From positions 1-43,136 of the forward strand of contig JAICXC010000034.1 in the NCBI GenBank assembly GCA_025980665.1: a stretch of DNA of 43,136 bases. The letters run 5' to 3'. The translations under genes were made by a program, and so were the position numbers. Position 1 is the stretch's first letter; every line of letters begins with the position of its first letter. A model generated the notes under the pieces. It saw nothing but the letters and a program-made list of their open reading frames with translations, ran no database searches and was not told the DNA's origin. The DNA is from Bryobacteraceae bacterium. Lineage in GTDB: Bacteria > Acidobacteriota > Terriglobia > Bryobacterales > Bryobacteraceae. This document shows, one piece after another, positions 33,631-41,996 of the stretch.

Positions 33631-33675
33631 GTTGGTAGGGTCGGCTTCCAGGCCGGCCAATTTATGGGCGAAGCT

Positions 33676-34800
33676 TTAGCTCCGCTCTCCAATCGGGATC
33701 CACTTCTGCCCGACCGCCGGTCCCACGTACTCCGCGCGTGGCCGGATCAGCCGATTGTGGGCGTACTGCTCAAGGATATGGGCTGTCCACCCGGACATCC
33801 TGCTCACCGCGAAAATCGGCGTGAACAGATCCACCGGAATCCCCAGCGAGTAGTACGTCGAAGCCGAATAAAAGTCCACGTTGGCATTCAGATTCTTAGC
33901 TTCTTTAATGTACTTTTCGATCTGGCTGGAGATCTGGTAAAGTTCCTCGTGGCCGGTCCGTTTGCCGAGCTCTTCCGCCATCCCCTTTAAGCTCGCCGCA
34001 CGCGGATCCACGGTGTGATACACACGATGCCCGAATCCAGGAATCTTGACCTTGTTCGCCAGCTTGTCCTTGATCATCTGGAGGGCTTTGTCAGCCGTGC
34101 CCGCCTCGAGCAGGAGCTTGATTACGTCTTCGTTCGCTCCGCCGTGCAATGGACCGCGTAGCGCTCCGATTGCCGCAGTCACCGCCGAGTAGATATCGGA
34201 AAGCGTGGCCGCCGTCACCCGCGCCGCAAATGTCGATGCGTTGAGCTCGTGCTCGGCGTGCAGAGTCAGTGCGATGTCGAACGTGTGAGCCATCACATCG
34301 TCCGGTTTCTTGCCGGTGAGCGTATAGAGGAAGTTCGCGGCGAATCCCAGTTGCGGATCGCCCGCGACCACGGGCTGCCCTTTCCGCAACCGATCGAAGC
34401 TGGTGACAATCGTCGCCGTCTGCGCCATCAGTTTCACGGCTTTCTTCGCGGCTGGCTCGACTTGCACGTCGTTGGCATCGGGATCCGACAATGCCAGCAT
34501 CGAGACTGCCGTGCGCAGGACATGCATAGGCGAACCCTTCGGATTGCTCTTCAGGAAAGCTTCCACCTCGCCCGGAATCAGCCGATTCGCCACCAGCGCG
34601 GCCTTCAACTGGTCGAGTTCGGACTGCTTGGGCAGCTTCCCGTGCCACAGCAGATAAACCGTTTCCTCGAACGTGGCATGTTCCGCCAACGTCTCGATGC
34701 GAAAGCCCTGGTAGCTAAGCACGCCCGCGTCGCCATCGATAAAACATAGCCGCGATTCCGTCGCGACAATTCCTTCTAATCCGGCACCTGTGACTGGCAT
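33676..34800 (-). CDS. gltA: Citrate synthase
   Basis: The enzyme condenses acetyl-CoA and oxaloacetate. The catalytic residues are visible: His in GPLHGGANEDV, His in PGFGHRVYHTVDPRA, and Asp in ANVDFYSA. The protein has 374 residues, the short form as in Bacillus CitZ. ATG 34800 has GGAG eight bases upstream. Short citrate synthases and 2-methylcitrate synthases are hard to separate by eye; no prpB or prpD genes are nearby, which favours citrate synthase. It is divergent from the E1 gene, with a REP in the gap. Confidence 0.92.
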   Translation of the reverse strand: MPVTGAGLEGIVATESRLCFIDGDAGVLSYQGFRIETLAEHATFEETVYLLWHGKLPKQSELDQLKAALVANRLIPGEVEAFLKSNPKGSPMHVLRTAVSMLALSDPDANDVQVEPAAKKAVKLMAQTATIVTSFDRLRKGQPVVAGDPQLGFAANFLYTLTGKKPDDVMAHTFDIALTLHAEHELNASTFAARVTAATLSDIYSAVTAAIGALRGPLHGGANEDVIKLLLEAGTADKALQMIKDKLANKVKIPGFGHRVYHTVDPRAASLKGMAEELGKRTGHEELYQISSQIEKYIKEAKNLNANVDFYSASTYYSLGIPVDLFTPIFAVSRMSGWTAHILEQYAHNRLIRPRAEYVGPAVGQKWIPIGERS

Positions 34801-34827
34801 AGTGAAGCTCCATTCTAGCAACTCAAG

Positions 34828-34854
34828 GTAGGTCAGGCGATCTTGTCGCCTGAC
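34828..34854 (+). repeat. REP palindrome copy 3 with compensatory change
   Basis: GTAG (34828-34831) leads GTCAGGCGA (34832-34840), loop TCTTG and TCGCCTGAC (34846-34854). Compared with copy 1, the second base of the left arm (A to T) and the matching base of the right arm (T to A) have both changed, so the nine-pair stem stays perfect. It lies between divergent gltA and the E1 gene. Confidence 0.85.
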
Positions 34855-34872
34855 TTATTTTGTTGGTATAAA
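34843..34872 (+). promoter_or_regulatory. Possible promoter of the E1 gene, partly inside REP copy 3
   Basis: TTGTCG (34843-34848), four of six to a -35, and TATAAA (34867-34872), five of six to a -10, are spaced by 18 bases. The -35-like element lies in the loop and right arm of REP copy 3. The predicted start near 34879 is ten bases before ATG 34889. Pattern matching only. Confidence 0.35.
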
Positions 34873-34888
34873 CTTGAAACGGACATCC

Positions 34889-36988
34889 ATGGCAAGCGGA
34901 GTCACTGACCTGGCACTTAGGCCGCCCGGACCCTCGGGTCTCGGGCGCGATGAACTCATCCGGGCTTTCCGCATCATGTACCTCTCCCGCCGCATCGACG
35001 ACCGGGAGATCCTTCTCAAGCGCCAGAGCAAAATCTACTTCCAGATCTCGGGCGCAGGCCACGAAGCCATTCAAACCGCCGCTGGGATGGTGCTCCGGGC
35101 AGGCCACGACTGGTTCTTCCCTTACTATCGTGACCGCGCGCTGTGCCTGACGCTCGGCGTGACTCCCGAAGACATGTTGCTTCAGGCCGTGGGTGCTGAA
35201 TCCGACCCCTCTTCCGGCGGCCGCCAGATGCCGTCCCATTGGAGCAACCCCCGCCTGCATATCGTCTCGCCATCCTCCGCGACCGGGACCCAGTTTTTGC
35301 CCGCCATAGGATGCGCCGACGCCCAGCGCCGCCTCGAACCCGGAACCGACGCGATTACGGTCACCACCACTGGCGATGGGGCTACCAGCGAAGGAGAATT
35401 CTGGGAATCGCTTAACATCGCTTGTCTGGAGAAGCTCGCGATCCTCTATCTGGTCGAAGATAACGGTTGGGCTATTTCGGTTCCCGTCGAGAAGCAGACC
35501 GCCGGCGGCAACATCGCGAAGCTGGTTTCTGGATTCCCCAACCTGAAGATCTTCGAATGCGACGGCAACGACTTCCTGGTCTCTTACGCCACCATGTCCG
35601 ATGCGGTCGAGTACTGTCGCCGCACGCAGTCGCCCGTTTTGGTGCATGCCCGTTGCACTCGGCCCTACTCACACTCGCTCTCCGATGACGAGCGTCTATA
35701 CAAGACCAAGGCCGAGCGCGCTGCCGAGGCCTCGCGCGACCCGATCGTCAAATTCCCCGAATGGCTCCTTTCCCAAGGTTTGATCGAGCCACATGGCTTG
35801 GAATTGTTAACTCATGAGGTTGAGCTCGAAATCCAGGAGATCTCCCAAAAGGTACTGAAGGCCGCGCCGCCTCCGCCTGGTTCCGCCATGCGTTTCCTGT
35901 ATTCACCGCTGGTCGATCCCACCTCCAAGGAATTCGATGTGGAGCCCCGCTTGTCCGGCAATCCGCGAACCATGGTCGACGAGATCAATCTCACGTTGCA
36001 CGAGGAGATGCGGCGCAACGATAAAATCGTGCTTTTCGGCGAGGACGTTGCCGATTGCAGCCACGAGGACAACCTGAAAGAAGTCAAAGGCAAAGGCGGA
36101 GTGTTCAAAGCCACCCAGGGCCTCCAGACGGTTTTCGGATCCCAGCGCGTTTTTAACACGCCGATCGCGGAAGCAGCTATCGTCGGCCGCGGAGCCGGCA
36201 TGGCTACGCGCGGCTTGAAGCCAATCGTAGAAATTCAGTTCTTCGATTACATCTGGCCTGCCATGATGCAAATTCGTGATGAGCTCGCCAGCCTGCGTTG
36301 GCGCTCGTATAACGGATTCTCCGCGCCCATGGTGATCCGCGTGACCATCGGCGGATACCTCAATGGCGGCGCGATTTATCACAGCCAGTGTGGTGAATCG
36401 ATTTTCACCCACATCCCCGGACTGCGCGTGGTGTTCCCCTCGAACGCTCTGGATGCCTGCGGCCTATTGCGGACGGCGATCCGTTCCGATGACCCCGTGT
36501 TATTTCTGGAACACAAAAAACTCTATCGCGAGGCCTACAACCGCTCGCCGCATCCCGGCCCGGATTACACCATTCCGTTCGGCAAGGCCAAGACCGCGAA
36601 GACCGGATCCCGGCTGACCATCGTAACGTATGGCGCCCTGGTACAGAAGTCGCTGCAAGCGGCGCTCCTCGTCGAGCAGCGCAATCCCGATCACAGCGTG
36701 GAAGTGATCGATCTGCGCACGCTTTCACCATATGACTGGCAAACCATTCGCGAATCTGTTGAAAAAACCAGCCGCGTGATGGTGGTGCATGAGGATACGC
36801 TTTCTTGGGGCTTCGGCGCCGAAATCTCTGCGAGGATCGCTAGGGAGCTGTTCTCTTCGCTCGACGCTCCGGTGGGCCGCATAGGCGCGCTGGATACTTG
36901 GGTTGGTTACCACCCCAATCTCGAAGCCGAGATTCTGCCTCAAGTCGACAACATCGTCGCCGAAGCCGACCGCATCCTCTCGTACTGA
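34889..36988 (+). CDS. 2-oxoacid dehydrogenase E1, alpha and beta subunits fused
   Basis: A single 699-residue chain contains both halves of an alpha2beta2-type thiamine-diphosphate E1. Residues about 1-335 are the alpha part with the TPP motif [17 protein letters not shown] and the loop [11 protein letters not shown] short Pro-rich linker near 335-345 follows. Residues about 365-699 are the beta part ([62 protein letters not shown]). The closest type is branched-chain 2-oxoacid or pyruvate dehydrogenase E1; the substrate is not clear. No E2 or E3 gene is adjacent. I chose ATG 34889 over TTG 34874. Confidence 0.9.
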   Translation: MASGVTDLALRPPGPSGLGRDELIRAFRIMYLSRRIDDREILLKRQSKIYFQISGAGHEAIQTAAGMVLRAGHDWFFPYYRDRALCLTLGVTPEDMLLQAVGAESDPSSGGRQMPSHWSNPRLHIVSPSSATGTQFLPAIGCADAQRRLEPGTDAITVTTTGDGATSEGEFWESLNIACLEKLAILYLVEDNGWAISVPVEKQTAGGNIAKLVSGFPNLKIFECDGNDFLVSYATMSDAVEYCRRTQSPVLVHARCTRPYSHSLSDDERLYKTKAERAAEASRDPIVKFPEWLLSQGLIEPHGLELLTHEVELEIQEISQKVLKAAPPPPGSAMRFLYSPLVDPTSKEFDVEPRLSGNPRTMVDEINLTLHEEMRRNDKIVLFGEDVADCSHEDNLKEVKGKGGVFKATQGLQTVFGSQRVFNTPIAEAAIVGRGAGMATRGLKPIVEIQFFDYIWPAMMQIRDELASLRWRSYNGFSAPMVIRVTIGGYLNGGAIYHSQCGESIFTHIPGLRVVFPSNALDACGLLRTAIRSDDPVLFLEHKKLYREAYNRSPHPGPDYTIPFGKAKTAKTGSRLTIVTYGALVQKSLQAALLVEQRNPDHSVEVIDLRTLSPYDWQTIRESVEKTSRVMVVHEDTLSWGFGAEISARIARELFSSLDAPVGRIGALDTWVGYHPNLEAEILPQVDNIVAEADRILSY

Positions 36989-37014
36989 GAGAACTCTCCC
37001 TCCATCCGCACTAA

Positions 37015-37045
37015 GTAGGACAGGCGATCTTGCGCCTGTCAATTC
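37015..37045 (+). repeat. REP palindrome copy 4, adjacent to RAYT remnant
   Basis: GTAG (37015-37018) leads GACAGGCG (37019-37026), loop ATCTTG and CGCCTGTC (37033-37040), an eight-pair stem; one T is missing compared with copy 1. The flank AATTC is shared with copy 1. It ends nine bases before the start of the transposase remnant, the usual position of a REP beside its RAYT gene. Confidence 0.85.
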
Positions 37046-37049
37046 TTCG

Positions 37050-37462
37050 ATGTCCTTTACCCGGCGTCATCTCCCGCACTGGATCCCCGACAACGCCATG
37101 ATCTTCGTTACCTGGAGTCTGGCTGGCGGCCACCGTTGGCTTGCTGATCCACGTTGCGCCCACGAGTCGCTGATGCTCTGCTCTACGGAAGAAAGATGTA
37201 TGACCTTCACGCGTGGGTTGTGATGCCGACCCACGTTCACGTAATCATGACTCCGAAACGGCCGTTTCCCGAGATTATGCGTTGGCTGAAGTGGACTACG
37301 GCCCGGCGCTGCAATCAGTTGCTGAATCGAACTGGCGCCTTTGGGCAGGATGAGTCTTTCGATCATTGGATAAGAAACAACGAGTTGGGCGATATCATGC
37401 ATACGTTGAGGCCGCCGCAGCAGGGCTTGCAAACTGGCCCTGGTCCTACATCTTCCTCGTAA
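37050..37462 (+). pseudogene. REP-associated tyrosine transposase (RAYT, Y1_Tnp), frameshifted
   Basis: From ATG 37050 the first frame gives FTRRHLPHWIPDNAMIFVTW and WLADPRCAHE, a RAYT N-terminus. The protein then continues one frame over as VADALLYGRKMYDLHAWVVM with the HUH-type PTHVHVIM, IMRWLKWTTARRCNQLLNRTG and DESFDHWIRNNELGDI. Near 37395-37403 it moves again to a third frame, YVEAAAAGLANWPWSYIF. Two single-base losses (around 37165-37172 and 37395-37403) explain it. The C-terminal Asn-Pro segment is also degraded. RAYTs mobilise REP elements; this copy should be inactive. Confidence 0.85.
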
Positions 37463-37495
37463 CCCTTTTCCGGGGCACCTACGTCCATTCGTTTG

Positions 37496-38521
37496 ATGCT
37501 TTCCCGCCGTAACTTCCTTTACCTCGCCGGGGTGGCTCTTGCCCGCGCCCAGGACCCTAAATATTCCACTGGCGTCGATGTCGTCAACGTCCTGGCCACT
37601 GTTCACGACCAAAAAGGCAAAATCGTCCACGATCTAACCCAAGACGAGTTCACCATCCAGGAAGGCGGGCGTCCACAGTCCATCCGCTATTTCGCCCAGC
37701 AGAGCGATCTCCCCCTCACTCTCGGCCTGCTGCTCGATACCAGCGGGAGCCAATCGCGGGTCCTCGATCGGGAGCGCACTGCCAGTTACGAGTTCTTCGA
37801 ACATATCCTGCGCGAAGACAAGGACAAGGCGTTCCTCATCCATTTCGACCGCGAAGTGGAACTGCTCCAGGACCTGACCTCATCTCGCAAGGATCTGGAA
37901 GCCGCTCTGAAGGACGTGGAACGTCCTCAACTCAACCGCCGCTCTTCATCCGGTGGCGGATCTCCGCAGGGTCGTGGACAAGGCCGCAGCGGGGGCACCG
38001 CGATGTACGATGCCATCTTCCTGGCCGCGGACGAGTTGCTCAAGAAGCAGCACGGACGTAAAGCGGTAGTCCTGCTGTCGGACGGCGTCGACAACGGCAG
38101 CAAGGAATCGATCGGCGGAGCCATTGAATCCGCACAACGCGCCGATACGCTGGTTTATTCCATTCGCTTTGCCGATTCGGAGGGCAACCGCAGCCCGGTT
38201 GGTTTCGGCGGACCGGGTATGGGCCGCGGCGGGCGACGTGGAGGTGGCGGCCGCTTCCCGCAGCCGTCTGCCGGAGAACGAAATTCAGTCGATGGAAAGA
38301 AGATTCTGGAGCGCATCTCGCAGGAAACCGGAGCTGGGTACTTCGAGGTATCCAGCAAGATGCCGCTCGACAAGATCTACGATCAAATCGAAGAAGAACT
38401 GCGTAACCAATACAGCTTGGGCTACACGCCGGATCAAGCCAGCGGCGGCTATCACAAGATCGTGGTTTCGGTGAAGCGCAAGAACCTGACCGTTCGCGCC
38501 CGCGACGGATATTACACTTAG
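37496..38521 (+). CDS. VWFA-related Acidobacterial protein, Tat-type signal (copy 1)
   Basis: A 341-residue exported protein. The N-terminus LSRRNFLYLAGVALARAQ is a twin-arginine-type signal. The mature part has a small beta domain (STGVDVVNVLATVHD to DEFTIQEGG) and a von Willebrand factor A domain with the MIDAS start LLLDTSGSQS and a later VLLSDGVDNGS. It ends RNQYSLGYTPDQ through VRARDGYY. Two Gly/Arg/Ser-rich inserts (about 149-167 and 238-262) interrupt the VWA domain. The family is typical of Acidobacteria. Its ligand is unknown. ATG 37496 is chosen over TTG 37493. Confidence 0.88.
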   Translation: MLSRRNFLYLAGVALARAQDPKYSTGVDVVNVLATVHDQKGKIVHDLTQDEFTIQEGGRPQSIRYFAQQSDLPLTLGLLLDTSGSQSRVLDRERTASYEFFEHILREDKDKAFLIHFDREVELLQDLTSSRKDLEAALKDVERPQLNRRSSSGGGSPQGRGQGRSGGTAMYDAIFLAADELLKKQHGRKAVVLLSDGVDNGSKESIGGAIESAQRADTLVYSIRFADSEGNRSPVGFGGPGMGRGGRRGGGGRFPQPSAGERNSVDGKKILERISQETGAGYFEVSSKMPLDKIYDQIEEELRNQYSLGYTPDQASGGYHKIVVSVKRKNLTVRARDGYYT

Positions 38522-38524
38522 GGG

Positions 38525-39433
38525 GTGGATCCATCGCTCTCCTGGGCGCTATCCCGGCGAACTGCATTAGGGCTACTCTGCACTTTTGCGAAAGCCCAGC
38601 AAGCCACCTTCTCCACTGGCGTCAACGTTGTCAACGTTCTGGTTACAGTTCGCGACAAGCAAGGACAACTTGTCAAGGGACTGGCCAAGGCCGATTTCAA
38701 GCTCGAAGAAGACGGCCAGAACCAGACGATCCGCTATTTTTCGCCGCAAGCCGACCAGCCCCTCATGCTCGGTCTTCTAATCGATGTGAGCGGCAGCCAG
38801 CGGACGGTGCTTGCCGAACAGCGCCGTGCGAGCCAGCAATTCCTCGACACTGTCCTGCGCCCCGGTGACCGGGCTTTCCTGGTTCGATTCGACCGGCGCA
38901 TTGAACTCATCGAGGACCTTTCCTTGTTGGAAGTGGATGCGAAGGAGAATGGCGCGCGCGGCACGGCGCTTTACGACGCAATTGTTTCCGCAGCCCGCGG
39001 CCTCGCTGGCCAACCTGGACGCAAGGCCCTAATCGTTCTTTCAGACGGATACGACACCAGCAGCTCGGCCCCCCTCGCAGCAGCAGTCGAGACGGCCCAG
39101 CGTGCCGACGCCCTGGTCTATTCGATTCGTTTTCTTGATCGCGACGTCTTTAAGTTTCAGGTTCCTGCCTCGCAGGGCGGCTCTCCGGTTCCGCGCGAAG
39201 GCCAAAAAACCCTGGAACGGATCGCCAGGGAAACCGGCGGGAGCTACTTTGATCTCACGGCCTCGGAAACGCTCCAGGAAATCTATGGCCGCATCGAAGA
39301 CGAGCTTCGAAATCAGTACAGCCTTGGTTTCACGCCGGCCAAAAGTCACTTGGGATATCGCAAGATTCGCGTTTCGGTAAGACCCAAAGGACTCACGGTA
39401 CATGCTCGCGATGGCTACTATCCCGTCGAATGA
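38525..39433 (+). CDS. VWFA-related Acidobacterial protein (copy 2)
   Basis: A 302-residue paralogue of the preceding gene, starting at GTG 38525 three bases after its stop, with a GGGGG run just before it. The same landmarks occur in order: SRRTALGLL (twin Arg), STGVNVVNVLVTVRD, the MIDAS LLIDVSGSQR, LIVLSDGYDTSS, DELRNQYSLGFTP and VHARDGYYP. It lacks the Gly-rich inserts of copy 1, so the pair looks like a tandem duplication that has since diverged. Its stop overlaps the next gene by four bases (ATGA). Confidence 0.88.
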   Translation: MDPSLSWALSRRTALGLLCTFAKAQQATFSTGVNVVNVLVTVRDKQGQLVKGLAKADFKLEEDGQNQTIRYFSPQADQPLMLGLLIDVSGSQRTVLAEQRRASQQFLDTVLRPGDRAFLVRFDRRIELIEDLSLLEVDAKENGARGTALYDAIVSAARGLAGQPGRKALIVLSDGYDTSSSAPLAAAVETAQRADALVYSIRFLDRDVFKFQVPASQGGSPVPREGQKTLERIARETGGSYFDLTASETLQEIYGRIEDELRNQYSLGFTPAKSHLGYRKIRVSVRPKGLTVHARDGYYPVE

Positions 39434-40875
39434 GCCCTCCCGCTAAGGCACGTTATTCGCGCTCGATTCTGATCGGCGTTGCCATCTTTGCCATGGCCTG
39501 GGCCATCGCGCGCGCTGCGATCCAGTCCATCACCATCGACGAGGCGGTCACCTTCAACGTCTTCGTTTTCGAGCGCCGGTATCTCTGGTACGCCGCGAAC
39601 AACCATATTCTGAATTCGATACTAATGTACGGATTCACCAAGTTGCTGGGAATTTCACAATTCACGACGAGACTACCTGCGTTGATCGGCGCAGCATTAT
39701 ATATAGGCGCAGCGTATCGCTTGTGCCGGTTGCTGACAACCGCGCTCCTGGTGCAACTGACCGTATTCGTGTGCCTGGTGTTCAATCCTTTCGTCTTCGA
39801 TCATTTGGTCGCAGCGCGCGGATACGGCTTGGCGCTGGCGTTTCTGATGTGGGCGATGGTTTATTCCGCCGAATCGTACCTGGGGCAGTATCCCTTGGTG
39901 GTGGCTTGCGCGGTATCCTCGCTGTGCGCCGGGATGTCCGTCAATGCAAACGTTTCTTTCGCCTTTGTGAATGCCGTGTTGATGGTCGCGATTTTCCTCT
40001 GCGCCCGGTATCAGCGTCCCAGCGAATGGATCCGGCTTATGGCGGCCTGTACGGTGCCTGGCGCGGGGATCATCACTATTGTTTCGGGCGATGCCTTACT
40101 CCATACGCGTCCTGGCGAGTTGATCTATGGCGCCCAAAGTCTGGGCGAAACCTTCGGAAGCATCCTCCAGTCATCACTTTTCCGAAGTCCCCTCGACTTT
40201 CTGGCTCCGGTCGTGTTTCCCCTGGCCGGCATCACGGGTCTGATGTGGTTGCTTTATTTGCTCCGCCGGAGAGCAAAGTCCAGAATCGCGATATTTGGAT
40301 GGGCCGCCGCCGCGATCTTCGCTGCGACCATCGCCATCCATTGGACGGCATTCCGGTTATTCGGCCTGCTCCTGCCGAAGGATCGCACTGCGCTCTTTTT
40401 CTTCCCGCTCTTAATGATCGTAGCCGGCGTGTTGGCCTCGATTCCACCGCTGTCGCCGCTAGGTCGATATTTGCGCGCAAGTTTTCTCGGGGCTCTGGCG
40501 ATGATGGCGGTCTATTTTCTATCCTGCCTGCGTCTGACGTATTTCAAAGAATGGTATTGGGATGCCGACGTTCAGAAGACCTACACGGTCCTATCGTGTT
40601 TGAATCGGGAACATCAGGTGACGCAGGTCACGTCCACTTGGCCGTACCGCTCCGCTCTGAACTTCTACCAGATCGCACAGCCTACTTCCATTCAGGCGAT
40701 TGATGAGAATTTCGATCCGGAGCAGACGCAAGTCTACGTTGTGGATACGCTTCACACGCCCGACGCCTTGAAAGGGAAAGATCTGAAGATTTTCTATCGC
40801 AGTCCCACGACGGATCTGGCGTTGGCCGCTAGCCCTTCGCTCGCGGAAACCTACACGTCATGTAAACCGCGCTAG
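39430..40875 (+). CDS. ArnT/PMT-like membrane glycosyltransferase
   Basis: A 481-residue polytopic inner-membrane protein with about ten hydrophobic segments over residues 12-370 and a soluble C-terminal region. The first periplasmic loop has SITIDEAVTF, matching the Asp-Glu motif of lipid-phosphosugar-dependent (GT-C) glycosyltransferases of the ArnT/PMT/GT83 type. Substrate and acceptor are unknown. It overlaps copy 2 of the VWFA protein (ATGA), so the exported VWFA proteins may be its acceptors; this is inference from position. Its last 18 bases overlap the convergent oxidase gene. Confidence 0.75.
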   Translation: MSPPAKARYSRSILIGVAIFAMAWAIARAAIQSITIDEAVTFNVFVFERRYLWYAANNHILNSILMYGFTKLLGISQFTTRLPALIGAALYIGAAYRLCRLLTTALLVQLTVFVCLVFNPFVFDHLVAARGYGLALAFLMWAMVYSAESYLGQYPLVVACAVSSLCAGMSVNANVSFAFVNAVLMVAIFLCARYQRPSEWIRLMAACTVPGAGIITIVSGDALLHTRPGELIYGAQSLGETFGSILQSSLFRSPLDFLAPVVFPLAGITGLMWLLYLLRRRAKSRIAIFGWAAAAIFAATIAIHWTAFRLFGLLLPKDRTALFFFPLLMIVAGVLASIPPLSPLGRYLRASFLGALAMMAVYFLSCLRLTYFKEWYWDADVQKTYTVLSCLNREHQVTQVTSTWPYRSALNFYQIAQPTSIQAIDENFDPEQTQVYVVDTLHTPDALKGKDLKIFYRSPTTDLALAASPSLAETYTSCKPR

Positions 40876-41991
40876 CCGGAACATGCCAAGCTGGCCGGCG
40901 TATTTCCTCCCTCCGTCCAGAGCCAGGTCCGTCATAATCTCGCCCACCACGCTGGCGAACTTGAATCCATGCCCGGAGAAGCCCGCCGCGATGTAAACGT
41001 TATCGGTCCCCGGGTGCGCGTCGAGAATGAAGTGCTCGTCAGGACTGTTGGTGAACATGCAGGTCTTCATCGCCAGCGTGGGACCATCGGCGTCCGGAAA
41101 ATATCGGCGGATTCCCTCCCGAAGTACGGCTTCGTCTTCGGGATGAATCTCGCGGTCGATGTCGGCCGGGTCCACATTCTCCCGCCGGTGGTGATATTTT
41201 CCGATCTTGAATCCTGGAACGCCATACTCCGGGCATCCGTAGAATCGGCCTTCGGCGGCTTCCAGGTTGAACACGGGGAAGGCGCCCGGTTGAAACAGCT
41301 GAGGCCGCAAGGGCTGCGTCCAGAGGACTACCTGCCGCTCCGGGATTGCCAGATCGCGCAGTAAAGGACAAAGCTGCGACGCCCACGGTCCTGCAGCGAT
41401 CACCAGTGTCCGCGCACGATACGTTTCATGCTCCGTGCGGATCTCGACGCGTCCGCTCGACGCATCCCATGCGATCACGCGTTCCCGAGTGTGAATTTCC
41501 GCGCCTAATGCCCGCGCCGCTTTCACGAAATTCACGATGCAGCGCTCGGGCAGCAGAAATCCGCCATCCGGTTGCAACACTGCGGCCATGCTGCCGGTTA
41601 GCCGATAGCCGGGAAACTGTTCGCGCAGAGACTTGGCATCTAGTATCTGGTGCTCCAGGCCGAACTGGCGGCAGCTTTCGAGCGACCCGCGCACGGTAGC
41701 GCTATCCGGCGCGCCGGCGTCGACACATCCTGTCACAAGCAGCAGTCGCTCTCCCGCTTGCACTTCGAGATCGCGCCAGAGGTCGTACGCCCGGCGCAAC
41801 AGCGGGACGTATCCGCCGCTTTCGGCATATGCCAGGCGGATGATGCGCGTAATTCCGTGCGACGATCCAAGATCGTGTGGAACCTCAAATTGTTCCAGAC
41901 CCAGAACCCGCTGCCCGCGGCGTGCCAGGTGATACGCCGTCGCGCTGCCCATGCCGCCGATGCCGATGACGATCGAGTCGAACTCGCGCAT
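40858..41991 (-). CDS. SolA-like FAD-dependent N-methyl amino-acid oxidase
   Basis: A 377-residue flavoprotein of the monomeric sarcosine oxidase/N-methyltryptophan oxidase family. The Rossmann start IVIGIGGMGSATAYHLARRG is visible, GSSHGITRIIRLAY follows, and the Cys of MKTCMFTNSPDEHF is where the family binds FAD covalently. It would oxidise a secondary amino acid to imine and hydrogen peroxide; the substrate is not known. It starts five bases after the permease stop on the same strand, so uptake and oxidation are probably co-expressed. Confidence 0.9.
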   Translation of the reverse strand: MREFDSIVIGIGGMGSATAYHLARRGQRVLGLEQFEVPHDLGSSHGITRIIRLAYAESGGYVPLLRRAYDLWRDLEVQAGERLLLVTGCVDAGAPDSATVRGSLESCRQFGLEHQILDAKSLREQFPGYRLTGSMAAVLQPDGGFLLPERCIVNFVKAARALGAEIHTRERVIAWDASSGRVEIRTEHETYRARTLVIAAGPWASQLCPLLRDLAIPERQVVLWTQPLRPQLFQPGAFPVFNLEAAEGRFYGCPEYGVPGFKIGKYHHRRENVDPADIDREIHPEDEAVLREGIRRYFPDADGPTLAMKTCMFTNSPDEHFILDAHPGTDNVYIAAGFSGHGFKFASVVGEIMTDLALDGGRKYAGQLGMFRLARFT

Positions 41992-41996
41992 CCCGG

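Noticed and set aside
37015..37045. REP copy 4 as an intrinsic terminator of the E1 gene
   Set aside because: No U-tract follows the palindrome on either strand, and the same element occurs at non-terminator positions.
39723..40703. 326-residue plus-strand frame inside the glycosyltransferase gene
   Set aside because: It overlaps a coherent polytopic membrane protein in another frame and is Arg/Gly-rich without hydrophobic segments.
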